Assembly: GCA_038241115.1 (NCBI GenBank)
Contig: JBBRGA010000029.1
Span: forward strand, 1-27,508
Origin: JANYJJ01 sp038241115
Lineage (GTDB): Bacteria; Pseudomonadota; Gammaproteobacteria; Burkholderiales; Burkholderiaceae_C
DNA: 27,508 nucleotides
Reading direction: 5' to 3'
Part shown: in pieces, positions 1 through 8,714 of the stretch
How the letters are laid out: each line of letters opens with the position of its first letter
How positions within the stretch are numbered: the stretch's first letter is position 1
Program-made: the position numbers and the translations under genes
The notes under the pieces: generated by a model
The model's input: only the letters and a program-made list of their open reading frames with translations
Database searches by the model: none
Told to the model about the DNA's origin: nothing

Positions 1-34
1 CCGGGTGCTACACAGCGTCTGTAGCCCGGCTTTT
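1..34 (+). terminator. Probable intrinsic terminator of a gene left of the window
   Basis: CCGG at 1-4 pairs with CCGG at 26-29, and GCTACA at 7-12 pairs with TGTAGC at 20-25. The stem is GC-rich and is followed by TTTT at 31-34. It lies upstream of the metH riboswitch, so it would separate metH from an upstream gene. The stem starts at the very first base, so its full extent cannot be seen. Confidence 0.6.
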
Positions 35-93
35 AGGGCGCATGGGCAGACCCCATAAGCCCATTTCTGCAGGTTATCCCTTAAAATCGACAA

Positions 94-191
94 CCCAAGG
101 AGCGTTGCAGCGGTACCCAGCGTACCGTCAGGCTTGGATCGTTCAAACGACCGCAACCACGCTCACCTGTTTTTGTTTATTTTCAGGTGAG
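94..191 (+). promoter_or_regulatory. S-adenosylhomocysteine (SAH) riboswitch with RBS-masking expression platform
   Basis: The segment carries the SAH-riboswitch core. Stem P1 is CCAAG 95-99 with CTTGG 133-137. The inner hairpin is CGGTAC 111-116 with GTACCG 122-127. A pseudoknot pairs GAGCG 100-104 with CGCTC 160-164 and TTGC 105-108 with GCAA 153-156. SAH riboswitches are known upstream of metH and ahcY in beta- and gammaproteobacteria and switch expression on when SAH is high. CTCACCTG at 162-169, which includes the 3' pseudoknot strand, is also perfectly complementary to CAGGTGAG at 184-191, the Shine-Dalgarno region of metH. Ligand binding should therefore free the ribosome binding site. 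The aptamer call is firm; the switching mechanism is inferred from complementarity. Confidence 0.9.
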
Positions 192-194
192 TTT

Positions 195-2951
195 ATGCCC
201 CAGGCCCCCGTATCGATTGCCAAAGCTGCTATTAAAACAGTGGCGCCCATGATGTTGTCCGGCTTAGAGCCGGTGAGCATCGACACCAGTTCACTTTTCG
301 TTAACATTGGCGAGCGCACCAATGTCACGGGCTCCAAAGCCTTTGCCCGGATGATCTTGAACGGTGAGTTTGAACAAGCCTTGGCCGTGGCGCGCCAGCA
401 AGTCGAAAACGGCGCCCAGATCATCGATATCAACATGGACGAGGCCATGCTCGACAGCCAGGCGGCGATGGTGCGCTTCCTGAACCTGATCGCCTCCGAG
501 CCCGACATTTCCCGCGTACCCATCATGATCGACAGCTCCAAGTGGAGTGTCATCGAGGCTGGCCTGCGCTGCGTGCAGGGCAAGGCGGTGGTGAACTCCA
601 TCAGCATGAAAGAGGGCGTGGAGCCCTTCAAGCACCAAGCCAAGCTGCTGCGCCGTTACGGCGCTGCAGCCGTGGTGATGGCGTTTGATGAAAAAGGCCA
701 AGCCGACACCTACCAGCGCAAGGTCGAGATTTGCGCGCGGGCCTACCGTGTTCTGTTGGACGAGGTGGGTTTCCCACCCGAAGACATCATTTTCGACCCC
801 AACATCTTCGCCATTGCCACCGGCATTGAAGAGCACAACAACTACGCGGTGGACTTCATCAACGCCACGCGCTGGATCAAGCAGAACCTGCCCGGTGCCA
901 AGGTCAGCGGTGGGGTGTCTAACGTCAGCTTCAGCTTCCGGGGTAATGACCCGGTGCGCGAGGCCATCCACACCGTATTTCTGTACCACGCGATCCAAGC
1001 CGGCATGGACATGGGGATTGTCAACGCCGGTATGGTGGGCGTGTACGACGACCTGGAGCCGGTGCTGCGCGAGCGCGTGGAAGACGTGGTGTTGAACCGC
1101 AGGCCAGACGCTGGTGAGCGTTTGATCGAAGTCGCCGAGACCGCCAAAGGTGCGGCCAAAGACGATTCCGCCAAGTTCGCGTGGCGCGCCAAGCCGGTCG
1201 ATGAGCGCCTCAGCCACGCGCTGGTTCACGGCATCAACGACTTCATCACCGAAGACACCGAAGAGGTCTATCAGCGCGTGCTGGCCAAAGGCGGCCGACC
1301 GCTGCATGTGATCGAAGGCCCGCTGATGGACGGCATGAATGTGGTGGGTGATTTGTTTGGCCAAGGCAAGATGTTTTTGCCGCAGGTGGTCAAGAGCGCC
1401 CGCGTGATGAAGCAGGCCGTGGCGCATTTGCTGCCCTACATCGAGGCCGAAAAATTGGCCATGGTCGAGGCTGGCGGTGAAGCCAAAGCCAAAGGAAAGA
1501 TCGTCATCGCCACGGTCAAGGGCGACGTTCACGACATTGGCAAAAACATCGTCACCGTGGTGCTTCAGTGCAACAACTTTGAAGTCGTGAACATGGGCGT
1601 GATGGTGTCGTGCCACGACATCCTGGCGCGCGCCAAAGTTGAAGGTGCCGACATCATTGGCCTGAGCGGTTTGATCACGCCCAGCCTGGAAGAAATGCAG
1701 CACGTGGCCGGTGAAATGCAGCGCGACGATTACTTCCGCATTCGCAAGATTCCCTTGCTGATTGGTGGTGCCACCTGCTCGCGCGTGCACACCGCCGTGA
1801 AGATTTCGCCGCACTACGAAGGCCCTGTGGTTTACGTGCCCGATGCCAGTCGCAGTGTGGCGGTGTGCAGTGATTTGCTCAGCGACGAAAAGGCCGCGGC
1901 CTACATTGCCGAGCTGAAAACCGACTACGAAAAAGTACGCGAACAGCACGCGAACAAGAAGGCCACGCCGCTGGTCAGCTTGGCGCAGGCGCGGGCCAAC
2001 AAGGCGCAGATCGATTGGGCCAGCTATGCGGCACCGCAACCCAAGTTCATCGGCCGCCGGGTGTTCAAAAACTACGACCTTGAAGAGATCGCGCAGTGCA
2101 TTGATTGGGCCCCGTTTTTTCAAACCTGGGACTTGGCTGGACCTTACCCCGCCATCCTCACCGACGACATCGTCGGCGAGTCGGCCCGCCGTGTGCACAG
2201 CGACGGCAAGCGTTTGTTGAAGCGCCTCATCGAAGGTCGCTGGCTCACCGCCAACGGCGTGATGGGCCTGTACCCGGCCAACACGGTGAACGACGACGAC
2301 ATCGAGATTTACAGCGACGAGACGCGCAGCGAAGTGCTGATGACGTGGCGCGGTTTGCGCATGCAGAGCGTGCGGCCGGTTGTTGACGGGATCAAGCGCC
2401 CCAACCGCTGCCTGGCCGATTTCATCGCCCCCAAAGGCTCGGGTGTGGTCGACCACATAGGCATGTTTGCCGTGACGTCAGGCGTGGGCACGGAGAAAAA
2501 AGAAAAGCAGTTTCTCGACGACCACGACGACTACAGCGCCATCATGTTGAAGGCGCTGGCCGACCGTTTGGCCGAAGCCTTTGCCGAACGCCTGCACCAG
2601 CGCACGCGCACCGAGCTGTGGGGCTACACCGACGACGCCGGCCTGACGCCCGCCGATCTGATCGCCGAAAAATACCTTGGCATCCGCCCAGCGCCGGGCT
2701 ACCCGGCGTGCCCCGACCACACGGTCAAAGGCGAGATGTTTCGGGTCATGAAGTGCGCCGACATCGGCATGGCCTTGACCGAAAGCTGGGCCATGACGCC
2801 AGCCGCCAGCGTGAGCGGTTTTTACCTGGCACACCCGGAAGCCGCCTACTTCAACGTGGGCAAGGTCGGTGACGATCAAATTGAAGACTGGGCCCAGCGC
2901 AGCGCTCAAGACGCGTCCCAGGTTCGCCGTTCTCTGGCCGCACTGATTTAA
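195..2951 (+). CDS. metH: Methionine synthase, cobalamin-dependent, lacking the homocysteine-binding module
   Basis: This cytoplasmic enzyme transfers the methyl group of 5-methyltetrahydrofolate through cobalamin to homocysteine. The 918 residues hold the pterin-binding domain (FVNIGERTN at about 35-43), a cobalamin cap domain (about 365-430), the cobalamin domain with GDVHDIG at 443-449 (His446 is the expected lower cobalt ligand), and the SAM reactivation domain (RPAPGYP from 831, then ESWAMTPAASVSGFY). E. coli MetH has about 1227 residues. The missing part is the N-terminal homocysteine methyltransferase domain, which in many Burkholderiales is a separate gene, presumably left of this window. 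The ATG at 195 is preferred because AGGTGA lies just upstream and the family homology begins there. An in-frame ATG at 42 would put coding sequence through the riboswitch. Confidence 0.95.
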   Translation: MPQAPVSIAKAAIKTVAPMMLSGLEPVSIDTSSLFVNIGERTNVTGSKAFARMILNGEFEQALAVARQQVENGAQIIDINMDEAMLDSQAAMVRFLNLIASEPDISRVPIMIDSSKWSVIEAGLRCVQGKAVVNSISMKEGVEPFKHQAKLLRRYGAAAVVMAFDEKGQADTYQRKVEICARAYRVLLDEVGFPPEDIIFDPNIFAIATGIEEHNNYAVDFINATRWIKQNLPGAKVSGGVSNVSFSFRGNDPVREAIHTVFLYHAIQAGMDMGIVNAGMVGVYDDLEPVLRERVEDVVLNRRPDAGERLIEVAETAKGAAKDDSAKFAWRAKPVDERLSHALVHGINDFITEDTEEVYQRVLAKGGRPLHVIEGPLMDGMNVVGDLFGQGKMFLPQVVKSARVMKQAVAHLLPYIEAEKLAMVEAGGEAKAKGKIVIATVKGDVHDIGKNIVTVVLQCNNFEVVNMGVMVSCHDILARAKVEGADIIGLSGLITPSLEEMQHVAGEMQRDDYFRIRKIPLLIGGATCSRVHTAVKISPHYEGPVVYVPDASRSVAVCSDLLSDEKAAAYIAELKTDYEKVREQHANKKATPLVSLAQARANKAQIDWASYAAPQPKFIGRRVFKNYDLEEIAQCIDWAPFFQTWDLAGPYPAILTDDIVGESARRVHSDGKRLLKRLIEGRWLTANGVMGLYPANTVNDDDIEIYSDETRSEVLMTWRGLRMQSVRPVVDGIKRPNRCLADFIAPKGSGVVDHIGMFAVTSGVGTEKKEKQFLDDHDDYSAIMLKALADRLAEAFAERLHQRTRTELWGYTDDAGLTPADLIAEKYLGIRPAPGYPACPDHTVKGEMFRVMKCADIGMALTESWAMTPAASVSGFYLAHPEAAYFNVGKVGDDQIEDWAQRSAQDASQVRRSLAALI

Positions 2952-3241
2952 GGTTTTCTTTGTCATCAAAAGCACTGGCGAAAGTCGCCGGTGCCTTGCG
3001 GCGAAGTATTTGCTTGCAAATGCACATCGCTGCGCTCACGTTTGCTTACTGTCTGAAGCATCCGTTCGCAAGGTGTCGCTATCGCGTCGCAGCCGATTTG
3101 ATGAATTCAGGTGGCTTTGAATCGAGGTGCCAACTATTCACGCTCAAACGCTGAGAAGTGACGGTATTTTGTCACTCTGCTCCGGGCATGGAGTCTGCAA
3201 TCCGTTGCCCCAGGTATTGCAAATAAGCACCGGGAGCAGCA
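2952..3241. other. Intergenic region between metH and the DUF1800 gene
   Basis: These 290 bases hold no convincing gene. A 6-bp inverted repeat, AGTGAC 3157-3162 with GTCACT 3171-3176, could be an operator or weak hairpin. No T-rich terminator follows metH. GGGAG at 3232-3236 is the ribosome binding site of the next gene. Confidence 0.5.
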
Positions 3242-5356
3242 GTGAACAAAACTTTGACCAAACCACAACAGCGGCCTGCGAAACAACTCGGGCAGCGGTC
3301 TGTCTCGCAGCCTGCGGCATCGCGCATGAGCGCGGTGGTGCTGGCTTCGTTGCTAGCGTCAGCGCTGGCCGCTTGCGGCGGCGGCAGCGGCACCAGCCCA
3401 GACGCGGCCAGCACGTTGGGCCCGTCCAGCGGCGGCTTGAGCGCCACTGACACCACACCAGCGAATGCACCAGCAGCGGCAGCGCGCTTCCTGACCCAGG
3501 CCACCTTCGGCCCGACTCCGGGCGAGATCACGCGCGTGTCGACGATGACGTACGCCGGATGGATGGACGAGCAATTCGCCAAGCCTCAAGTCCTGCACCG
3601 CAACACATTGAACGTGGCCTCCGCCAATGCGGTCGCCGCAGGCAACGGCATCAGCCAAACCAACTTCTTCGATTCGTATTGGGCCCAGGCCATCGCCGGC
3701 GAAGACCAATTGCGCCAGCGCGCAGCCTTCGCGTTGTCGCAAATTTTTGTCATCTCTTTCACCGACTCGGCCCTGCGCAGTCAGGTGCGGGGAGTGGCCT
3801 CTTACTACGACATGCTGGGTGAAAACGCATTTGGCAACTTCCGCGATTTGTTGGAAGCCGTCAGCCTGCACCCGATGATGGGTGTGTATTTGTCGCACCT
3901 CAAAAACCAGAAGGAAGACGCTGCCACTGGCCGCGTGCCGGATTTGAATTTCGCACGCGAAATTACACAACTTTTCACCATTGGCCAGTACAAGTTGAAC
4001 CCCGACGGCAGCGTCGTGATGGGCGCCGATGGCAAGCCTGTTGCGGCTTATGTGTCAGCCGACTTGGAAGGCTTGTCGCAAGTGTTCACAGGATGGAGTT
4101 GGTACGGCGGCACGCTGCCGTCCGACCGAACCAGTCGCCGGTTTTTTGGCAACGACCGCAACCTTGAATTTGATTGGCGTCCGATGCAGGACTACAACCA
4201 GTTCGCCGCCAACACCAACTTCCACTCCGTCAGCGCGAAGAACTTTTTTGGTGTGACGATTCCGGCGCAAACCGTGACCACCGCCGACACCAAAGGCGAC
4301 TTGAAAATCGCGCTCGACACGCTTTTCAATCACCCCAATGTGGGCCCCTTCATCGGCAAGCAGTTAATACAGCGCCTGGTCACCAGCAACCCGAGCCCGG
4401 CTTATGTGGCACGCGTCACGGCGGCCTTTGACGGTGCCAACGGCGGCAAACGTGGCGACATGAAGGCCGTTTGGAAGGCCGTGTTGCTGGACCCCGAGGC
4501 GCGCAGCGTCAGCACCTCGGCCACCGCAGGCAAGGTGCGTGAGCCGGTGCTGCGTTTGGCCAATTTCATGCGTGCTTTCAATGCCACGTCCAGCAGCAGT
4601 TTTTACCAGGGCATCGGCAACACAGACGATCCGGCGTCGAGTTTGAACCAGACGCCGATGTTCGCGCCAACCGTGTTCAACTTTTACCGCCCAGGCTATG
4701 TGCCGTCGAGCAAACCCATCGCCGACGCGAACTTGGTTGCGCCTGAATTTCAGATCGTCCACGACGTGTCAGTGGCCGGCTACATGAACTACATGCGCAG
4801 CATCGTTACTGTGAACACGAACCGCGACATTCAGCAGAACTACACGGCTGAATTGGCCTTGGCAAGCACACCCGTCGACCTGGTCGAGCGCATGAATCTG
4901 CTGCTTTTTTACGGCCAGATGCCTGACGCGCTGAAGACGCAATTGGTCGCCGCGGTGACCAGTCGGGCGGTGCCTGCACCCGTCTTCGCGGCGGTCACGA
5001 GCGGCGCGGCTGGCACCTCGACCAAGCAGGCCGACGAGGGTGGCAGCTTCACCCTCCAGACCTCTGGCATCGTCAGATACGGCGACGCCGCGACCAATAA
5101 CTTTGTCGAAAAAACATTGATCGGCGCGGTCCAATGCACCAACGACTTCTTTGGCAGAGATCCGCTGTCCGGTGTGGGCAAGGCTTGTTATTTGTTCGTG
5201 CCGACGCCAGTGGCTGCGGCACCCGCGGCCAGCGCGGTGCCCCCGCCGCCGCAAGTGGTCACGAACCAAGCGGCCATCGACAGCGCCAAGCGCGACCGGG
5301 TCTACCTCGCCGTGTATCTGGCGATGTCGTCACCCGACTATCTGATCCAAAAGTAA
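3242..5356 (+). CDS. DUF1800 family protein, probable lipoprotein
   Basis: This is a 704-residue member of the DUF1800 family, whose biochemical role is not established. Typical segments are visible: ARFLTQATFGPTPGEI near residue 80, FAREITQLFTIG near 240 and FTGWSW near 281. The N-terminus has a basic region, a hydrophobic run (about 30-44) and a lipobox ending at Cys45 (LAAC), followed by a Gly/Ser/Pro-rich linker, so it is probably exported and lipid-anchored. The start is a GTG with GGGAG five bases upstream. A later ATG at 3326 would remove the basic region of the signal. The stop is 14 bases before the DUF1501 gene, the usual partner of this family, so the two are probably co-transcribed and work together outside the cytoplasm. 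Confidence 0.88.
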   Translation: MNKTLTKPQQRPAKQLGQRSVSQPAASRMSAVVLASLLASALAACGGGSGTSPDAASTLGPSSGGLSATDTTPANAPAAAARFLTQATFGPTPGEITRVSTMTYAGWMDEQFAKPQVLHRNTLNVASANAVAAGNGISQTNFFDSYWAQAIAGEDQLRQRAAFALSQIFVISFTDSALRSQVRGVASYYDMLGENAFGNFRDLLEAVSLHPMMGVYLSHLKNQKEDAATGRVPDLNFAREITQLFTIGQYKLNPDGSVVMGADGKPVAAYVSADLEGLSQVFTGWSWYGGTLPSDRTSRRFFGNDRNLEFDWRPMQDYNQFAANTNFHSVSAKNFFGVTIPAQTVTTADTKGDLKIALDTLFNHPNVGPFIGKQLIQRLVTSNPSPAYVARVTAAFDGANGGKRGDMKAVWKAVLLDPEARSVSTSATAGKVREPVLRLANFMRAFNATSSSSFYQGIGNTDDPASSLNQTPMFAPTVFNFYRPGYVPSSKPIADANLVAPEFQIVHDVSVAGYMNYMRSIVTVNTNRDIQQNYTAELALASTPVDLVERMNLLLFYGQMPDALKTQLVAAVTSRAVPAPVFAAVTSGAAGTSTKQADEGGSFTLQTSGIVRYGDAATNNFVEKTLIGAVQCTNDFFGRDPLSGVGKACYLFVPTPVAAAPAASAVPPPPQVVTNQAAIDSAKRDRVYLAVYLAMSSPDYLIQK

Positions 5357-5370
5357 GCGAGAACCACACC

Positions 5371-6891
5371 ATGCTCACACTCAAAACTTCACGCCCAGAC
5401 GCCACCCGCCGCAGTTTTATGCGCCAGGCCTCGGTGGTATCGGCGTCGGTCGGCAGCGCCGCCGTGCCTTTCGCTTTGAACCTGGCCACGCTGAGTACGT
5501 CGTCGGCGCAGACCACCACCGCAGGTGACTACAAAGCCATCGTGTGTTTGTTTTTTTACGGCGGCAACGACGCTTCGCACATGGTGCTGCGCACTGATGA
5601 TTTGTCGTTCCGCGAATACACCCGCCTGCGCTCGGTGGCGCCTGAATCGATTGCATTGAAAAGGCCTGGCACCCCGGTGGTGGCCAACGCTGCACTCGCC
5701 TCGCCTGACCGGCTGGGCGGTGTGCGCGCCATCACGCCGAAGTTTTTGGCCACCGCCAACAACTCGGCAGATAACAGCGCCTTCACTTTTGCGTTGCATC
5801 CCAGCATGCCGGAAGTCGCAAATTTATTTTCGCAAAGCCGCTTGGCCATTTTGGCCAACGCCGGGCCGCTGGTGGTGCCGCTGACGCGGGCCGATTACGT
5901 GGCCAACATCAAGCCGCGCCCCAAGGCCATCGGCTCACACAACGACCAGCAGTCCACTTGGCAAGCACTCGGCCCCGAGGGCGCAAAGATCGGCTGGGGA
6001 GGTCGTTTGGGCGACATCATGGCGGCGGGCAATGGCAGCAATGGCACGGTGTTCACCAGCATCTCGGTGTCGGGCAACGCCGTGTTTTCCGCTGGCGACA
6101 CTGTGTTTCAGTACCAGGTGGGCGGCGGCGGCGCCACACAAATCAACAGCCTGAGCGGCAACTTGTTCGGCTCCAGCACAGCCGCTGCCACGCTCAAAAC
6201 CATCGTCACCGCAGGCAACCAGCACGTGTTTGCCAACGAGTACGGCGCCATCGTCAAACGCTCGGTCGAGGCGCAGTCCAATTTTCAAATCGCGTTCAAC
6301 GCGTCAATGGCGGCTGCACCCACGCAGTACACCCAGCCGTCAAACAACCAGATGACCAACAACGGCCTTGCGTCGCAGTTGCAAACGGTGGCCCGCATCA
6401 TCGGTGCGCGCGCTGGTCTGGGTGCCAAGCGCCAGGTGTTTTTTGTGTCCATGGGCGGCTTTGACACGCACGACAACCAAAACCCCAACCAAGCCGATTT
6501 GCTGGCGCGGATCAGCCATGCGCTGGGCTACTTCGACACGGCGCTGGCAGGTTTGGCGGGCGGCGACATGCGCAACAACGTGACGCTGTTTACCGCGTCG
6601 GATTTCGGTCGGACGCTGACCAGCAACGGTGACGGCACCGACCACGGCTGGGGCGGGCATCACTTCGTCTCAGGCGGCGCAGTCAACGGCGGCGACATCT
6701 ACGGCCGCTTCCCACAGTTCATCCAAAACGCTGCCGACTCGAACGGCAACGCCTACATCCCGGTCACCTCAGTCGACTCGATCGGCGCAACCTTGGGCAA
6801 GTGGTTTGGCGCGAGCGACGGCCAGCTCGACACGGTATTCCCCAACCTGCGCAACTTCACCGCACGCGACTTGGGGTTCATGAAGGCTTGA
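5371..6891 (+). CDS. DUF1501 family protein with Tat signal
   Basis: This 506-residue protein belongs to DUF1501, a family with an alkaline-phosphatase/sulfatase-like fold and no settled function. A twin-arginine signal is clear: RRSFM at 13-17, a hydrophobic stretch, and a likely cleavage after SSA near residue 46. Conserved blocks include CLFFYGGNDASHM (about 59-71), SMGGFDTHDNQ, and ASDFGRTLTSNGDGTDHGWGGHH near residues 410-430. The His- and Asp-rich motifs suggest metal binding. The ATG at 5371 gives a complete Tat signal; the open frame extends further upstream into the DUF1800 gene but without homology. Export in folded form fits a periplasmic metalloenzyme acting with the preceding DUF1800 lipoprotein. 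Confidence 0.88.
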   Translation: MLTLKTSRPDATRRSFMRQASVVSASVGSAAVPFALNLATLSTSSAQTTTAGDYKAIVCLFFYGGNDASHMVLRTDDLSFREYTRLRSVAPESIALKRPGTPVVANAALASPDRLGGVRAITPKFLATANNSADNSAFTFALHPSMPEVANLFSQSRLAILANAGPLVVPLTRADYVANIKPRPKAIGSHNDQQSTWQALGPEGAKIGWGGRLGDIMAAGNGSNGTVFTSISVSGNAVFSAGDTVFQYQVGGGGATQINSLSGNLFGSSTAAATLKTIVTAGNQHVFANEYGAIVKRSVEAQSNFQIAFNASMAAAPTQYTQPSNNQMTNNGLASQLQTVARIIGARAGLGAKRQVFFVSMGGFDTHDNQNPNQADLLARISHALGYFDTALAGLAGGDMRNNVTLFTASDFGRTLTSNGDGTDHGWGGHHFVSGGAVNGGDIYGRFPQFIQNAADSNGNAYIPVTSVDSIGATLGKWFGASDGQLDTVFPNLRNFTARDLGFMKA

Positions 6892-6937
6892 GTCAAGGCG
6901 GGAATGTAGAGTGAGGCGCGTGCCTCGGAGAAGGCGC

Positions 6938-6966
6938 GCGGTGCTGCAACTTCAGCGTAGCACCGC
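6938..6966. repeat. Perfect 8-bp inverted repeat between the DUF1501 and aldolase genes
   Basis: GCGGTGCT at 6938-6945 is the exact reverse complement of AGCACCGC at 6959-6966, with a 13-base spacer. No T tract follows, so a Rho-independent terminator is unlikely. It ends 29 bases before the aldolase start. It could be a Rho-dependent terminator stem, a leader hairpin or an operator. Confidence 0.5.
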
Positions 6967-6995
6967 AACCTAAGTCCTCTCAGCGAGCACACACC

Positions 6996-7721
6996 TTGAA
7001 CAATCAGGCCGTCTTCGATTCAGCAGCGATCCGCTCACTGCGCGATGACTTGGCGCTGGCGCTGCGCGCCGCGGCGCACTTCGGTCTGGGGGAGGGCGTC
7101 TGCAATCACTTCAGTGTGGAACTTCCAGACAACTCGGGCCGGTTCTTGTTGAACCCGCGCGGGCTGATGTGGGGCGAAGTTCGCGGCGAGGACATCGTCC
7201 TGGTCGATACGCAGGGCAGGCGACTGGCCGGGCGGCACGAAGTGGAACCCACCGCGATGTTTATCCACGCGGCCATTCACGTGCATTGCCGCAAGGCATG
7301 CGTCATGCACACGCACATGCCGTACGCCACCGCACTCACTCTTACCGAAGGGCGCAAGCTCGACACTTGTTTGTCGCAGACGGCGATGCGCTTTCACGGG
7401 CGAGTCGCGGTGGATGCCAATTACAACGGGCTCGCACTCGATGATGCCGAGGGCCACCGAATAGCATCGGCGATGGGTGGTGCCGACGTGGCCTTTCTGG
7501 GCAATCACGGCGTGATCGTTTGCGGTGCGCGCATCGACCACGCGTTCGACGATCTCTACTACTTGGAGAGGGCTTGCCAAGCCCAGGTACTCGCGGCGTC
7601 GACCGGCCGAACATTGGCGCCGGTGAGTCCCCACCTTGCCGCCCAAGTTTGCGAGCAAAGCCTGAGCGAGCGACTTCAGTCCGAGCTATTTTTTGCGGCT
7701 TTGCGTCGGACGTTGCGCTGA
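6996..7721 (+). CDS. Class II aldolase/adducin family protein
   Basis: This 241-residue cytoplasmic protein has the class II aldolase fold. Family members are zinc-dependent and cleave or epimerise sugar phosphates, or act on related hydroxy-acids; the substrate here cannot be told. Expected zinc ligands are His105 and His107 (MHTHMPY) and His171 (LGNHGVI), with a likely catalytic Glu84 (VEPTAM). The reading frame begins with TTG at 6996; the next in-frame ATG (residue 58) would remove the N-terminal substrate-binding part, so TTG is preferred although the ribosome binding site is weak. The gene converges on the phn transporter genes and is not in their operon. Confidence 0.85.
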   Translation: MNNQAVFDSAAIRSLRDDLALALRAAAHFGLGEGVCNHFSVELPDNSGRFLLNPRGLMWGEVRGEDIVLVDTQGRRLAGRHEVEPTAMFIHAAIHVHCRKACVMHTHMPYATALTLTEGRKLDTCLSQTAMRFHGRVAVDANYNGLALDDAEGHRIASAMGGADVAFLGNHGVIVCGARIDHAFDDLYYLERACQAQVLAASTGRTLAPVSPHLAAQVCEQSLSERLQSELFFAALRRTLR

Positions 7722-7815
7722 TCGTTTGATTGGATCAACTCTGTCAGAGCGCACTTGAAAATTGGTTTTACTGCTGGCACCGCCGAGTCCGTCTGCCAGC
7801 CGCGCCCTAGAAAGG

Positions 7816-7845
7816 ATTCGAGGTCCGGTGGACGGACTCTCGAAT
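7816..7845 (-). terminator. Strong hairpin at the aldolase/phnE convergence, possible terminator
   Basis: ATTCGAG 7816-7822 pairs with CTCGAAT 7839-7845, and GTCCG 7823-7827 pairs with CGGAC 7833-7837, with one bulged base at 7838. The 12-bp stem lies about 20 bases past the phnE stop on the minus strand and about 95 bases past the aldolase stop. The tail on the minus strand is only CCTTTCT, so termination efficiency is uncertain. Confidence 0.5.
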
Positions 7846-7864
7846 GTCTCGCTGGCAACCAGAA

Positions 7865-8701
7865 TTAACGCGTTAAAACCCGCCGCGCGCCGTAGCTCAG
7901 CGCATCGACCAGCGCCACCAGCAGCAGCATCGAGCCCAGGATGGTGCAGGTCTTGCCCATGTGGAACAGGCCCATGTGGAACGACAGCAATTGACCCAAA
8001 CCGCCCGCGCCCACCACGCCCAGCACAGAGGCGGCGCGGATGTTGTTTTCCCATCGGTACAGGGTGTAGCTCATCAACTGTGGCAACACCTGCGGCAGCG
8101 TGGCGTAGAAAAAAATCCTCAGCGCCCCGACGCCTTGGGTGCGCAGCGCCTCGCCGGGGCCCGGCGGTGCGTTCTCCACGCTTTCGGCAAACAGGCGGCC
8201 GAGCACGCCCGTGGTGTGCAGCGCCAGCGCCAGCGTGCCGGCCATCGGCCCCAGGCCGGCCGAGATGAGCAGCAGTGCGGCCCAGACCAATTCAGGAATC
8301 GAGCGCAGCGCGTTGAGCAGCAGGCGGGTGGGTGCCCTGGCCCATGCGGTGGGCGATGTGTGCGACCCCGACTCGAGGCGACTGGCCGGCAATGCCAACG
8401 CCAGCCCGGCAGCAGCGGCCATCAGCGTGCCCAGTGCCGACATGGCCAGTGTTTCCAGCGTGGCCCAGCCGACCTTGGTCAAAAAAACAGGGCTCACATC
8501 GGGCGGGAAGAACTCGCCCAAAAACCGGCCCATGCTGCGCGCGGCGTCCAGCGAGAAAAACTCTGCCCATTGCAGGTTGAGCGTCCAGAAACTGGCGGTG
8601 ATCAGCACCACCACGGCGGCGGTGAACCAGCACGCGCTGCAGCGTCTGCTGAACAGCGGCGGCGGCAGTTTGTAGGGCTTGTTGGCGGCTTGCGGTGTCA
8701 T
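7865..8701 (-). CDS. phnE: Phosphonate-type ABC transporter permease (second PhnE)
   Basis: This 278-residue inner-membrane permease forms part of an oxyanion importer. It has an N-terminal membrane segment (FTAAVVVLITASFW) and about five more hydrophobic segments. The EAA-type loop that contacts the ATPase is seen around GEALRTQGVGALRIFFYATLPQ, and the C-terminal YRWENNIRAASVLGVVGAGG is typical of PhnE. The ATG at 8701 has AAAGG upstream and sits 13 bases after the first permease gene; an upstream extension of the frame would overlap that gene and lacks homology. It is the last gene of the four-gene unit. Confidence 0.88.
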   Translation of the reverse strand: MTPQAANKPYKLPPPLFSRRCSACWFTAAVVVLITASFWTLNLQWAEFFSLDAARSMGRFLGEFFPPDVSPVFLTKVGWATLETLAMSALGTLMAAAAGLALALPASRLESGSHTSPTAWARAPTRLLLNALRSIPELVWAALLLISAGLGPMAGTLALALHTTGVLGRLFAESVENAPPGPGEALRTQGVGALRIFFYATLPQVLPQLMSYTLYRWENNIRAASVLGVVGAGGLGQLLSFHMGLFHMGKTCTILGSMLLLVALVDALSYGARRVLTR

Positions 8702-8714
8702 GGGTCTGAACCTT

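Noticed and set aside
42..194. In-frame N-terminal extension of metH starting at an ATG at 42
   Set aside because: The extension covers the SAH riboswitch and has no family homology; the ATG at 195 has a proper ribosome binding site.
291..2456. 721-codon open frame on the minus strand opposite metH
   Set aside because: It lies wholly antisense to a clear metH, has the His/Val/Gln-rich composition typical of shadow frames in GC-rich DNA, and shows no family motif.
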